This document shows, piece after piece, positions 49,541 through 62,217 of a stretch of 64,000 nucleotides of DNA. Source of the stretch: Atrina japonica (Eukaryota > Mollusca > Bivalvia > Pterioida > Pinnidae); the NCBI GenBank assembly GCA_030159075.1, contig BROG01000073.1:1173501-1237500 (forward strand), given 5' to 3'. Position numbers and translations under genes: made by a program. The notes beneath the pieces were generated by a model. That model worked only from the letters and a program-made list of their open reading frames with translations, was not told where the DNA came from and searched no databases. Numbering within the stretch: position 1 is the stretch's first letter; every line of letters begins with the position of its first letter.

Positions 49541-50828
49541 AAAAACACTATATGCAGTCGAAAAGGGATATTACTACTGAAATATAGGAAAACCAAAATC
49601 ATAGCATTTGTCTATAATTTTGTGGTTATTTTGTTTTTGACATTTGCTTTTTGTTGCCATGTTGTTTTGAGTCCTGTAAAGGATTTTTAGCAACATCGGC
49701 AGTTTTATATTCATTCTGGTTTTTGTCATTGAAGGACATTTACCGGGCTACTCGTCAGTGTCTTGGGGACTTGATGACAGCGAAATGTGAATCGGGTGTA
49801 CTCTTGAAGCGATGTATTTTGTTTTGATGTATTTATAGCGATGATTTTAACTTCATTCAAGGTATGTATTCTCTAAAACTATTTCTTTGTGTTTTGAAAT
49901 AAGAATACATTTGCACCTATTCCCATCACAGACATATCTATATCAGGCTAATAATGTCATTATATTCACAAACTTTTGCCCAAATTTGATACAACAGAAT
50001 GACGATTTGCAAATAATTGCTTGGATTTTAAAACTATTTATTTTTCTTGTTCGTTTGATTAATATTCATGAATTCGAAATCAATTTATTTTTACAACATT
50101 TTAAATATGTAAGAAGAATATCAATGAGCAGTAAAATGCTTTTTCGTAAATTTCACCGACTTCTGTACACACCCAATCCATTCATAAATTTCAGATGAAA
50201 GAACGATATATCCCATTTCACCCCTCATTAGCGCATGAAAATACGGGTACAAATTAGATAACTCATGTTTTATTATAGAATGTCCTCAATGCAAAACTTG
50301 AGAATATCATATGAAAAGCGTTTTTGTCAAACTTACAAAAGCAGTTCATGTACACAATTAATATGTACATTAAATGCTTCACGAAGTTCTATATGTTGAA
50401 ATGATAAGACATGGAAAAAGTAAAAACAGATATATCTTTAACACACATTACGTCAGTTAAATGATGAATGCACCTAGATATCATACAAAAGTTAACTTAA
50501 TGAAACTATCAGATATAGACAATTGTTGAAATATGAATATATAGAAACGAAAAACAAACATTTGATCTATAATACCAGTAAGAAAAAAAATGGACCATAC
50601 TACAAACAACCTTGTAATGTGAAATTTGAATATCTTTTGTCCCAAATCGTTAACATGATTCAGATAAATAATCAAACATGACGATTCTTCTTAAACTTGC
50701 GTAGATTGACCGTTAATTCTTAAACTTCTTAATCACCAAATTTGAAAAAAGCAAAATATTCATGTCTTTGTATTTTTCTGACGTATTAAAAAAATTCTCA
50801 AATTGAAATTTATGTATAATTTGCATGA
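49541..50828. other. Intergenic, nothing recognised
   Basis: A 103-codon open frame at 49887-50198 (+) is Phe/Ile/Asn-rich and unsupported. Confidence 0.5.
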
Positions 50829-50831
50829 AAT

Positions 50832-50862
50832 TCATCATCATTATCACCATCATCATTATCAC

Positions 50863-50900
<38 letters not shown>

Positions 50901-50986
50901 CTAATTATTATTATTATTATTATTACTATTATTATTATTATTGTTGTTGTTGTTATTGTTATTATTATTATTATTATTATTATTTA

Positions 50987-51040
<54 letters not shown>
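50832..51040. repeat. (ATC)n-(ATT)n microsatellite
   Basis: ATC/ACC units to about 50902, then ATT with GTT interruptions to 51040. Confidence 0.97.
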
Positions 51041-51041
<1 letters not shown>

Positions 51042-52155
51042 TTGATTATAATAATTATTTTTATTGATGATGTTTTTATGCATTATTCAGTAAACCGGAA
51101 TCTTTACTTTCAAAGTACATGTTTATGTGTTAGCAAGAACAACATTTGTTTCAGTGATGATAAAAACTTCAAATTCAAATTTAGCATGGTGTTCATTTTG
51201 CCTGGATGAATTTAAACAAATTTCACGTGAAAAAAGTCACGTTTCTTGTTAAAATTAAAACTAAACAAAAGTACACCAGCAGTTGATCATATTACCTCTT
51301 ATGGATATAAGGACACATCAAAAATTTATGACACTTCAAACAGAATTTGAATTACCAGACGGATTGGAATCTAATTTTAATTCACAACACGTTTTTTATT
51401 CATGGAAGAGATTTACTTATATTGTGTTTCAAAAACAAAAAATTCAGATGTTCTTTTGCAATTTAACGATGATCAAATTTAACGCTTGCTTGCTTTAAAA
51501 GACTTATTCCTGTATAGATACAACAAAAGAAGTTTCGTATATCAAACTTTGTTATTGGCATTTAGTAAGTATTGTTATTTTGATGTATATTGGATTACTT
51601 GATTAGGGTTTAAGCATTGACTTGACATGTATCAAAATGAAAACGCCTTGATATTATCGATATATACGAATGTTTCTTTCAATATCTTGGTCAGTATTGT
51701 AAATTAGAGAAAACATGTTATAGAAGAAATAAACTATACATAATAATATGCCGTGTTTGGTTTTATTTTCAAGCAATATCAATGCTATTTATTACAATGT
51801 TTATCGTTTTTTTTTTAAAGTAATTCCTTTATTTCTATAAATTAGACACGCATGTCAACTGATCTCTAACACTGCATGGCTATGATTTTATCTCCGTGTA
51901 CATTTCATTCATGTTATATATGCAATAATACATTTCAATTATAAATACAACAGGTTAGTGATACGTACAAAAAAGTCAAAGCTATGACCCTACTTTATCT
52001 TACAAATATCAGAAAGCTTAACGTTATATTATTTGACATTTTGTCTCTTCACCTCATGTTTCCGGTAACATTTCATTTGAAGAATGGAGTACAAACAATA
52101 ATACGGTAAAACATATCATATTGATTGTCTTCCGTCATTGATACGAAGACTACAC
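51041..52155. other. Intergenic, nothing recognised
   Basis: AT-rich DNA with no supported gene or repeat. Confidence 0.55.
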
Positions 52156-52159
52156 ATCC

Positions 52160-53500
52160 CTTGAAATTAGACATATTAGCAGGATCCAGCAAATTTTGTA
52201 CCAAACCTTAATCGTTACTCCTTACCAAGATATTGACAGCCGTTAATGACAAACTTCAGCAACATTGTACAGTTGCTTATTATAGAAGCGGTGTAAATCA
52301 CATGTGGATATTTAAAAATTCGAAACAACTTTTAGAAAATTTAAAGGCACACAATTTTTCTCAAATTCACAGTATCAAAACATACGACTTCTCTACTTTT
52401 TACACAACTATTCCACATAAAAAATTAAAAGAAACACTTTTTAGCATTATAGACAATTATTTTTTTACTAAAGGTGGTACCCAAAATTTTATATATCTAC
52501 TGATTGTTTATCATGATACTTATTTTGTCAAACACCACTCTGATTCTACACATAAATACACGGAAGTTGATATAAAAACATGCTGGAATTTCTAGCAGAC
52601 AATATATTTGTAATGTGCAGAGACAGTGTCTTTCAACAAACTGTCGGCATTCCTATGGGAATCAATTATGCCCCTTTATTGGCCGACCTGTTCCTTTATT
52701 CATACGAATCAAACTTCATTCAGAAACTGCTGAATCAAAAGAAGAAAAAGCTTGCGGCGTCCTTCAATTTGGCATTTAGATATATCGACGACGTTTTGTC
52801 AATTAAAAATGACAATTTTCATACATATGTGAATGCGATATATTCCTGTGAACTAGAAATTAAAGATACAACAGAATCAAGCACACACGCTTCATACTTA
52901 AATATTTTACTTACTATAGACACAGACGGGAAATTGGCAACTAAGCTATACGACAAACGGGTTGATTTCGGTTTTCCAATAGTAAATTTTTCCACATTTA
53001 AGTAGTAACATCCCACAGTCACCCGCATATGGAGTTTATGTTTCACAAATGATCTGATATGCCAGGGCGTGTTCAGCATATGAACATTTCATATACGGAT
53101 GTAAACTACTCACTGACAAATTATTGACACAGGGATATTGAAAACCGCGTTTGATGTCAACGTTCCGCAATTTTTACGGTCGGTAAAATAGTCTTGTTTG
53201 CGATAACTCTGTTTCACTGGGTGAAATGTTGAGTTGCCTTTTCGTTGGCTGTTGTTGAGACGTCTGTACCAATTGTGACGAGGATTCGTTCCTCACGCAT
53301 TTCATTTGTACTTAACTGTAGAATCGCGGCGGGTACGACCGGTGGACAGGGGATGTTTACTCCTCCATAGCACCTGATCGCACCTTTTGGTTTCCAGAGG
53401 TCGGTGTTTGTCCATTTTTGCCGGATTTGTATCGGCGTCCTGGACATCATAAAGATTTATACTTTGGTATCTGAGATGTTTTATATAGATGTTATTGTTT
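52160..53500 (+). mobile_element. RT repeat, longest copy (RT domain plus 3' tail)
   Basis: The RT frame is split by a 1-nt shift near 52575-52595. Upstream part: YRSGVNHMWIFKNSKQLLEN and SIKTYDFSTFYTTIPHKK (motif A with catalytic Asp). Downstream part: GIPMGINYAPLLADLFLYSY (motif B), FRYIDDVLSIKND (motif C, YIDD) and TKLYDKRVDFGFPIVNF, ending at a stop at 53003-53005. The common tail follows from 53172 to about 53490 (acttaactgtagaatcgcgg, ccggatttgtatcggcgtcc). It is inactive and 5'-truncated. The RT resembles those of Penelope-like or related target-primed elements; no endonuclease domain is visible. Confidence 0.88.
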
Positions 53501-54170
53501 CCGTTTACTTTTCCAATCCCATTTGTCTGTGCTTGGGGATATGAGATATTACCATACACTGTTCTATGTAGTAAGATTTATCGAATACGATAATAGAGTT
53601 ATTAATCTACTCACCGTAAAAATGATGTTTTATTTGCTAATTCAATATTAGATATAAATATATAAATAGCTTCATTTTACGCAATATCATTATTTGGTGA
53701 TGAGATGTTCAGAGCTAAAACGGGGGGCTACAAATGGTGTTCCACCCACATTGAATTTGAATCCAGCTGACATGCACTCTATGTAATTGTGTAATTTGTA
53801 ATCACTACAAACACAACACCAAAGTTATAGTCCTGCAAAATAATAAATAAATAAATAAATAAATAAATAAAATAAAGCAATAATAATAATGACAATAAAA
53901 CGACAAACAAACGCTTAAGACGATCGTTTCCGTCAAGACTTCACCACCCGTTCCCGAATACAATTAAATGCAGATTTCCGAAAAATGGCATCGGCGAAAA
54001 ATAACCTAAATATATTCCTTAATCCGTAATTGTCATTTGGGTGCATAGACATTTCTTCTACAGAAACTAATATATAATACATCACTCTTTTCGCATTCGC
54101 TTTGTAATTGTTTCAAATAGTTTTATGTTTTTCTTCATTGAAGTAGTACTAAATAAATTTTGCTCTTAAA
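53501..54170. other. Intergenic with an (AAAT)n run
   Basis: Contains (AAAT)n at 53844-53875. Nothing else recognised. Confidence 0.65.
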
Positions 54171-54174
54171 CAAT

Positions 54175-54350
54175 GGTTCCATCTCCGAATCTTCAGGAGG
54201 TCCGTGTTTGTCGCATGTTCGCCAGATTGGTACATTGTCGTTTGGACCATCTGACAGTTAATACTTTGTTTGTGTTTGTTCAATGTTCGCCAGATTGGTA
54301 TACTGTCGTTTGAGCCATCTGACGCTTAATACCTTTGCACTTGTGCTTTT
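54175..54350 (+). mobile_element. Decayed RT repeat tail with internal duplication
   Basis: gaggtccgtgtttgtcgcat, gttcgccagattggtacatt and gaccatctgacagttaatac are tail-like. The piece gttcgccagattggta-tac/att is present twice about 60 bp apart, a possible first step towards a tandem array like that at 33596. Confidence 0.6.
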
Positions 54351-54818
54351 TATATTATAGCCATGACAATACAGAATTTCTTATCTTTGATATTTTTGCA
54401 CGTTTGTATGTTTTTCATATTATATCAAAATATAACTTTTCATAATTATATTTAAACTTGTCTTTCATATATAAAACCTTATTTAACAATGATAAAATCT
54501 ACAAAACCGAGAACTGTGTTGAGAAATAAGTATCAAAAGTATTTTTCTCGTTTTAATAATTTTTTTCCAAAGTTTGTAATACACGACATTTCTCTCAATG
54601 TAACAAGTTGCTGATATTGATAATATATGGTGGCTACAAAATTGTCTCCTCCTTTTTTCATCATGCATGATATTCACCCCCGAACTACTGCATCCACTAT
54701 GCATATTACATATGCTATAAGACTCACTTCATTGCTAGCATTTACTCCTTTAAATGTGTGGCCTACTGAATCCTGCATCTACAGTGTTTATATCAGAATA
54801 AACATTACGTTACTTCTA

Positions 54819-54827
54819 TTGTTGTTG

Positions 54828-54883
<56 letters not shown>
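54819..54883. repeat. (TTG)n-(TTA)n microsatellite
   Basis: Short GTT run followed by about 18 TTA units. Confidence 0.97.
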
Positions 54884-54884
<1 letters not shown>

Positions 54885-54963
54885 CTAAAAGTCGAACCCG
54901 GACATAGTGAAATATAAGGGGAAATAATTTTTCTATCAAATAAACAGGGTTTTCTAAATAACT

Positions 54964-55167
54964 GGAGAGCCGGCCTGGCTCAGTTGGTAGCGCGCTCGAC
55001 ACTCTCGATCGTGAGGTCGTGAGTTCGAGTCCCCGGCGGCAGGTTAGTTTCCTGTCCTTCGGATGAGACAGTAAAAATCGAGGTCCCGTGTCACAGTAGG
55101 TGTAAGCACGTTAAAGAACCCTCACTGGTCAATGGCCGTAAGTGCCGAGCATAGGCCAAAATTTGAC
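54964..55167 (+). mobile_element. SINE family B, 3'-truncated copy
   Basis: The head gccggcctggctcagttggt-agcgcgctcgac (A box) and gtgagttcgagtccccggcg (B box) are better preserved than at 12710. The body is cctgtccttcggatgagaca, cccgtgtcacagtaggtgta, ending at gagcataggccaaaatttga. The last ~80 bp of the family are missing. Confidence 0.88.
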
Positions 55168-55750
55168 ATTGTTTTGTTGCATTTGTATCAAACTATAACT
55201 TATATAATTACGTAAATTGTATTGTGTTTTTATTGTCATTACATCATTCCTGATACACAATCGATACACACGCCGTCATCTACCATTACGCATATATTTC
55301 ATTACGTCTTAGATTTTATAATATATATTCACAGGATTACTATAGGTGTCTTGTCTTAACACTAAATAAGATTTCCTTGTTTATAACTAAAATGTTTAAA
55401 TGCGTAAAAGTTTTCAATGTTTTGAATGTGATTATTTTCATCCGTCGTATTACACAAAGCTTTAAACTAAATGTATCAAATACCCTACCAGAACTTATTA
55501 AATAACTTTGCTCTACTTTATCGCTTTTAATATATATTTCTGTAGTATTTAAATATCTTGACAATAAATCGTGTCTGTTCGGCTTTACATTGTGTAAAAA
55601 ATCCGACAGTGAAATTTTAAAGCACTACTAGTGATCAATATGGCTTTGTGTCTCCGTATATCCGATTTGATGCTTGCTGGAACGTGTAAGGAAGAATATA
55701 ATTCCATTTGATGTTTGTGACTTTCATAGCATATAGATAATCAACGACTT
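55168..55750. other. Intergenic, nothing recognised
   Basis: No supported features. Confidence 0.55.
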
Positions 55751-55751
55751 G

Positions 55752-55903
55752 ACATACATACATACATACATACATACATACATACATACATACATACATA
55801 CATACATACATACATACATACATACATGCATGCATACATACATACATACATACATACATACATACATACATACATACATAAATTCACACACACACACACA
55901 CAC
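55752..55903. repeat. (CATA)n and (CA)n microsatellites
   Basis: About 32 CATA units (55752-55880, with a CATG variant) and a short (CA)n at 55885-55903. Confidence 0.98.
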
Positions 55904-56676
55904 TTACGTCATTTGGAAAGGATGTCTGAATATGAAAATTAGGACACATGTTTAAGAATCTGGGACCGCATAGTAAATGAAGGTCCGAGGGCAAAACAAC
56001 AAATCCCTGTACTCGTGCATCTCTCATCTCCGGGGCGCTTACCTTTCACAACGGATAGGCCAGTACTAACCAAGTTTTGTGAAAGGTCCAGAAGTCGGAA
56101 AAAAACGTGGACAAGTTGCAAAATATTTTCATTATAAATAAAATATTCATTTTTTTATTCTATTAATTGATTATATTTTGCTTCTGATCAGTTTTATAGC
56201 GGACATTTGAAAACATTGTTTCGTGAGAAAATCAATGTCGTAAATTCTGCTTTTTGGTAGTGCATGTAACGCTAATACTGTTGAATGAGGCGAAGTGGCT
56301 AATGTGTCCGCGATCGAACACATTACCAATCATAGAACAGACAGGTCCACACTAATCTGTTCCAGTGACTGGTATCACTGGACATTTTCGATCTTATTGT
56401 GAAGATTAAAAACAATAGTATGACTTTATAACTGTAAGGAAAGTGGAAATGAATGTACATGAACAGACTCTATTATAGATGTTTTGCCTATATATCGTCG
56501 TCTATAGACGATCTACACACCTTACATCCACTATGTAAAACCCACTATAGAAAAGTTGGACGGCTAACCTGTTACTATTATATCCCCCAAGTACATGCCA
56601 TACCAACTACAAATGTACTGTATGTGAACAAATTGTTAAATGAGCGATTTAATTGCTATTGCTGTTGACCTTACAG
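55904..56676. other. Intergenic, nothing recognised
   Basis: No supported features up to the candidate exon at 56677. Confidence 0.5.
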
Positions 56677-56860
56677 TACTGTCATGGACCACACCTGTCT
56701 GAAGAACCGACAGACCTGTAGCCTTGCGACATGTTTTCATAAAAGAACTAGCCTCACCTGCTCTACAATTGCTACAATGCTCATTAGAACGCTACCTTCG
56801 CAAGCAGATAACTGTTTCTGTCACGGTCAAATACCAGTACATTCACTACCATCATCGCAG
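56677..56860 (+). CDS. Candidate orphan Cys-rich exon, gene unknown
   Basis: Bounded by a tgttgaccttacag acceptor (to 56676) and a gtttca donor (56861). GC content is locally high. One frame is open for 61 codons: TVMDHTCLKNRQTCSLATCF, HKRTSLTCSTIATMLIRTLP and SQADNCFCHGQIPVHSLPSS. Cysteines are spaced C-x6-C-x4-C-x8-C-x18-C-x-C. This faintly recalls extracellular Cys-rich modules such as GDNF-receptor-like/GAS1 repeats, but the spacing is not canonical and I do not assign it. No partner exons found. Confidence 0.38.
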
Positions 56861-57763
56861 GTTTCAAAGATGCAGATTTTAATATCATGTACTAAGAGAT
56901 CTATAATAAAACTCAAGGTAACACTTATAAAATCAGTTGATTATAATTAAAACTGATATGTCCGGGAAATTTACATAATGTTTGATATTTATAATTATAA
57001 TGTAACATGATTGATAACAATGATGACATAGCATATTGGTATTTGCACTATGAAGTCATCCTTTTAATGCAATAACGTAAAAATCAGACCAGATCAATTC
57101 CAATCATTTTATGTTATACTTCTAAACTTCTAATTTAGACGTTGCCACAAACACATATACATGCATCGACATGATGGGTACTTTTAAAATAATATCGTGC
57201 TACAGTTACATGTTTCGATTGCAGTTAACAATTTCATTTCGGCATTTATGAATCTGACTCGAGATTTTTCGATTAGGGAGAGAGTTTTAATCTCATTTGC
57301 CGTGTAAAGTACAGACTACCTGTAACTTTGGAACAAATTAAATGAAGAAGTTGAACCATTGTGTGAATGTTCGCTAACATAATCTCTCATAAACTTTTAG
57401 TGCAATGCAGATTGGAGACAAAATATTTTAACACCACGACGGATGCTTAGATGTGGTCACGAGCACACAACGTGACAAAAGTAATTCAAGCTGAAAATCT
57501 ATTTCTGGAGATGCAGTTCTTTTATATATGTTATAATGTAACATGAACTTCAATATACTCTATTGTAAAAATGAACATCCCCAAATTATCCTTGCCTATG
57601 GACAATTATGCAATTTGCAAAAAAAGATTATCTTCCCATAACATTGACAAAATGACATATTCGAGATATATCTTTTCAACATTTGAGATTGAGTTATACA
57701 ACATTTTGTATCAAAGTCTGCGCTTTGGAAAAAACAGTAAATTCTATGGCTTTACTCTTTCTC
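56861..57763. other. Intergenic, nothing recognised
   Basis: No supported features. Confidence 0.5.
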
Positions 57764-58785
57764 CGATAAATATCTAATAGGAATGTACTTAAAAATATCT
57801 AATAGAACTGTACTTATTAGATATCTAATAGAAATGTACTTAATAAATATATAATAGGAATGCACTTAATAAATATCTAATAGGAATGCACTTAATAAAT
57901 ATCTAATAGGAAAGTACTTAATAGATGTCTAATAGGAATGCACTTAATAGATGTCTAATAGGAATGCACTTGATAAAAATCTAATAGGAAAGTACTTAAT
58001 AGATGTCTAATAGGAATGCACTTAATAGATGTCTAATAGGAATGCACTTAATAAATATCTAATAAGAATTTCCTTAATAGATATCTAATAGTAATGTACT
58101 TAATAAATATCTAATAGGAATGCACTTAATAAATATCTAATAGGAATGCACTTAATAAATATCTAATAGGAAAGTACTTAATAAATATCTAATAGGAATG
58201 CACTTAATAAATATCTAATAGGAATGCACTAAAAATATATGATAGGAATGTACTTAATAAATATCTAATAGAACTGTACTTATTAGATATCTAATAGGAA
58301 TGTAGTTAATGAATATCTAATAGGAATGCACTTAATAAATATCTAATAGGAATTTCCTTAATAAATATCTAATAGTAATGTACTTAATAAATATCTGACA
58401 GGAATGCACTTAAAAATATCCAATAGAAATGTACTTATTGATATCTAATAGGAATGTTCTTAATAAATATATAATAGGAAAGTACTTAATAAATATATAA
58501 TAGGAATGCACTTAAAAATATCTGATAGGAATGCACTTAATAAATATTTGATAGGAATATACTCAATAAATATCTGATAGGAATGCACTTAATAAATATC
58601 TGATAGAAATGTACTTAATAAATATCTGATAGGAATGTACTTAATAGAAATGTACTTAATAAATATCTAATAGAACTGTACTTATTAGATATCTAATAGG
58701 AATGTACTTAATAAATATTGATAGAAATGTACTTAATAAATATCTGATAGAAATGTACTTAATGAATATCTAATAAGAGATGAAG
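57764..58785. repeat. 26-bp minisatellite, ~39 units
   Basis: About 1 kb of a 26-bp unit, taataggaatgcacttaata followed by aatatc. Variants include gcac/gtac, tagatgtc and taataagaatttcc. Higher-order patches (agaactgtacttattagata at 57800, 58265 and 58675) suggest local re-duplication. Confidence 0.95.
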
Positions 58786-59290
58786 TATCTACTAGAAATG
58801 ATCTTTTCTATTGTTTAGATCAATCTGTCACGGTCCTTAGAGCTGTAAGAGTTAAAATAGCAACGCATTAAAAGGCGAAGAACAAGTGTATATTGGAGAG
58901 ATACTCAAAATTCCTCATCCAAAATGCCACGCTATTTTATCACAGTTTAGATATTTATCTTTTCTCATTTTAAAAAGTGTGTTTATGATATAATATGCAT
59001 TTTGATTTGATAGCTAGGAATAATAGGCTACTTATAATAAAAACCACCGAGCTTGTATGAAGCAAAACGCCAGCTGATTGATATCTACATACCCACATAA
59101 TTTGACCATGTAATGTCGTAAAATATTCTTAAATTGCCGCTATACATAGGACTCAACACCCAAATAAACAAACATAAAATCTTATAAATAGAAATAAGAC
59201 GAAATTGCTGAAACAGCACTTAGACATTTTAAAGTTCAGATCTATCAATTGTCGTTCCACCTGTCAAAAATATATTTAGATTCTCATCAG
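58786..59290. other. Intergenic, nothing recognised
   Basis: No supported features. Confidence 0.5.
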
Positions 59291-59296
59291 CATTAT

Positions 59297-59570
59297 TCAA
59301 TTTATTTTTGAAATGTAAGACAGATTTTCACATACATCAGGGATGCATGGTAGGCATATGACAGATACACCCATTTCTTTAGAGTAGGGATTACAATTTG
59401 ACAGCCAAATATTGTTTAGATCAATAACAGAAGATGAAAGATGAATTAAAGAAGGATATAGACCTACATCTCCCTGAGATGTGCTACTTATCCACATAAA
59501 CCGACAAGAACATTTTGATTTGTGTTCCACTTTTAGCTCGATTATTGTTGCTGGTATGATGACTTTGTCG
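59297..59570 (-). CDS. Unassigned open reading frame, possible terminal exon
   Basis: Minus-strand frame open from about 59570 to TGA at 59297-59299. It reads VSDKVIIPATIIELKVEHKS, KCSCRFMWISSTSQGDVGLY and, later, IWLSNCNPYSKEMGVSVICL. The composition with paired cysteines (CSC, ICLPCIPDVC) looks secreted-protein-like. A start at 59528-59530 is possible; alternatively an upstream exon splices in at a weak AG near 59560. No homolog recognised. Confidence 0.3.
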
Positions 59571-59599
59571 GATACAATAAATCATGTCTAAATATGTCC

Positions 59600-60778
59600 T
59601 GGTAATGTAATGTTTTCATTAATTAAATCATTCAAACGACATGAGGTTGATAAATAAAATAGCGGAATGTAAATGATCCTTATGACATCAGAATTTCATA
59701 GATGTTGTGGCATAATTACACGTAATGGAGTCGGGTAAACCTGTTGTTAATGGAAGCTATTACGTATCATTTTTATATACTCTTAAACATAAATCAATTC
59801 AATGTTTCACACCTTTTTCTAAATATCCATTGATGCAACTCACTATTTTCAATGATTGATCATGCGTGTTTCTAAACTTCTATGATACGCACTGATGTTA
59901 ATGTTTTTAAAAATGATTAATTAATTTTAGGTTTATAATTTGATCTCCTTCCGGACGCCTGGTCCCATCGCGGTTGAGATTTTTGATTCGTTTTTGTTTT
60001 TTCATGTTGAGACCATTTGTAATTCATTGGTACTTCTTCATTTTTACTTCAATGATACCATTTTTGTCCTTCGGAAATATACATCTATATCAAATTCGAG
60101 TTCAACTGATGACGTCTTATTGACAGAAACGAATGTCTTGTGCATTTGTTTTGACTTTTTTGTCGTAAAACTATAACTTTGTTCATAATATTCAATTGCT
60201 TTATCGGATTTTGAAATATGATTACGTAGAGTAAACTTCGTGGTCTGACAGACTTACGTGTAATACTGATCACCTTCAGCTTACAAAATATGTGTCGCAA
60301 GACGAAAGTGATACCATTCATTTAGCAGAAGTTTTCTTTCTGAAGACGCACTTTACATATGCTCCAAACATAACGAGAATTTGTGTGACGCAATTACTGG
60401 TCTTTAAATGTCAACATAAATTCTACTACCGAAATGTACACTAAGACTTTGTGTACACAATTGTCGACAACCTTTATTGACTCTTTATATTAAACTTCCA
60501 TACATGATACGCATTTTGTATCTATATAACAAATATATCGTATTCTCGGGCAGTCGTAAAAGCTGTAAAATTGATTCGGAATACCACGGTAGCTATTTAT
60601 CGAAAGTGTAACGGCAGTGCACACACTGTAATACACAAAAACACAAGATAGGTCTAGGCCAGTTTCGGGTTTTTAACATCTTATACAGTAAACTGTTACC
60701 TGATACAACAAAGGCCTATTGTAACAACAGTAAATGCATACAAACAAATAAAATCAATTATTTTAAATTAAAGAACAT
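59600..60778. other. Intergenic, nothing recognised
   Basis: Overlapping short open frames on both strands at 59940-60321 have no support. Confidence 0.5.
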
Positions 60779-60784
60779 TTTATT
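60779..60784 (-). terminator. Candidate poly(A) signal of the 61176-61553 gene
   Basis: Minus-strand AATAAA about 390 nt after the stop, followed within 40 nt by a T/G-rich stretch (gattttatttgtttgtatgc). Confidence 0.45.
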
Positions 60785-61012
60785 TGATGTAATACGATAC
60801 ACACAAATTGCAATAACAGATGTAGATGCTAAACAGTTGCAAAAATATACTGGTTAGATATTGCTTATTACATGTATATATGGCGTTACAAAACACGGGT
60901 AAAACACAATAATCTCTTATTGTTATGTTCTTAATGCACAATGTGACCAATCTTGAGTGAAATATTGCACTATAAGTCAATATAATATTTGTCAACATCA
61001 ACTCTCATTCAC

Positions 61013-61112
61013 CTAGGAATGTCCATTCACATTTGTTTCGTTAGCAGATTCGGACTCATCGCCACCGACGGCTCCAGGTGACCTGAATGTTGCACTAGCA
61101 GTGCCACTGAAT
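61013..61112 (-). other. Possible extra 3' coding segment of the 61176 gene
   Basis: After an attcag acceptor-like site, the minus strand is open for GTASATFRSPGAVGGDESES then ANETNVNGHS and a TAG (61013-61015). It is in a different frame from the main reading frame and no good donor was found, so use as an alternative exon is speculative. It may simply be 3' UTR. Confidence 0.2.
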
Positions 61113-61175
61113 TAGGGAATCCATTTTGGCAACAACTCCCATTGGTAAGCATCATCAGCAGTTCACAACAGTAGT

Positions 61176-61553
61176 TCAATTTGGATTGCTTTTCAGTATT
61201 GATTTAGGCAAAGTTTTGATATATGTTCTTGCTGTGTGTTTCTCATTCATCGATACTTTCGATGCCAATGGCGCCTTTGCCGATTCATCTGCCCACTGTA
61301 CACGCTGCTTTCGTTTTGCATTTTCCAAATGTTTGTACAAGTGTTTAGTAGAATCACCTTTAAATCTACAGCTTGCACATTTTGACTTTTCCTCGGGTAA
61401 TTTCACATCATTCATATTGTCAGTTTTATTGTTGTTGTTCACATCCTTTCTATCACCATTTACATCCACTTTGTGTTTTTCACACACACAATTATTCGTT
61501 AACTGCTGCAACACAGTTCTGAAAATGTGGGACCCTTCTGGTAGGTTTGGCAT
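61176..61553 (-). CDS. Small uncharacterised protein, LPxGS / RVxW / SILK family member A (125 aa)
   Basis: Single-exon open frame from ATG 61551-61553 to TGA 61176-61178. Residues 3-18 (NLPEGSHIFRTVLQQL) are the shared N-terminal box. The middle is Asn/Asp/Lys-rich. Residues 59-75 hold a C-x2-C-x8-H-x3-H arrangement (CASCRFKGDSTKHLYKH), shorter than a classical C2H2 finger and absent from the paralogs. Residues 82-98 (KQRVQWADESAKAPLAS) contain RVQW, a full match to the PP1-docking RVxF pattern. Residues 116-121 (PKSILK) are the SILK motif. A good TATA box lies ~100 bp upstream and a poly(A) signal ~390 nt downstream, so this reads as a complete compact gene. The family is unknown to me. PP1 regulation is inference from motifs. 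Confidence 0.75.
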   Translation of the reverse strand: MPNLPEGSHIFRTVLQQLTNNCVCEKHKVDVNGDRKDVNNNNKTDNMNDVKLPEEKSKCASCRFKGDSTKHLYKHLENAKRKQRVQWADESAKAPLASKVSMNEKHTARTYIKTLPKSILKSNPN

Positions 61554-61650
61554 CTTGATGATAGATATTTTACTGTTTAAATCAGATGTCTAGTTCTCAG
61601 CCTCTGTCTGCTACGCCTGCAGTGTGTTCTGATGTTTAAGAAACTACATG

Positions 61651-61659
61651 CTTTATATA
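61651..61659 (-). promoter_or_regulatory. TATA box of the 61176-61553 gene
   Basis: On the minus strand: gggtatataaagcatg. TATATAAAG lies ~98 bp upstream of the ATG, which would place the transcription start near 61625 and give a ~70-nt leader. Confidence 0.6.
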
Positions 61660-61669
61660 CCCTTTAAAC

Positions 61670-62030
61670 CTTGATTTTATTTATTTACAACCCAACCCAA
61701 ACCACGCGAAAATGATTGTTTTAAAATTGGAAATATGCCAAAGTGTCGTCCTAACTGTCAATCATATATTTAAATAAATCAATATCAAATCGGGGGTGTG
61801 GCGATACCTTTTTGTTTACATTGAGTTTAAGCGTTAGAATTTCCACTGCATTGGGATACATTGGACATTAGTGACAGACTTATCGATTGCATTATTCGTG
61901 CTTCAAATAAAATGCTTCTATCATACATCGTCTTACGTTGTCCATGGTTGAGTACTTTGGGTCGTCTATTCAAGGGGGATGCCAAATGGTTGAGAATGCT
62001 AATATCAAATACAGAAATACATATATTAGA
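61670..62030. other. Intergenic, nothing recognised
   Basis: Nothing beyond the upstream region of the minus-strand gene. Confidence 0.5.
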
Positions 62031-62032
62031 AT

Positions 62033-62217
<185 letters not shown>

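Noticed and set aside
54964..55040. tRNA gene
   Set aside because: Good A and B boxes, but they form the head of a SINE whose body follows directly; no proper tRNA acceptor stem.
57764..58785. Regular short repeats resembling a CRISPR array
   Set aside because: Continuous tandem units with no unique spacers, in an animal genome.
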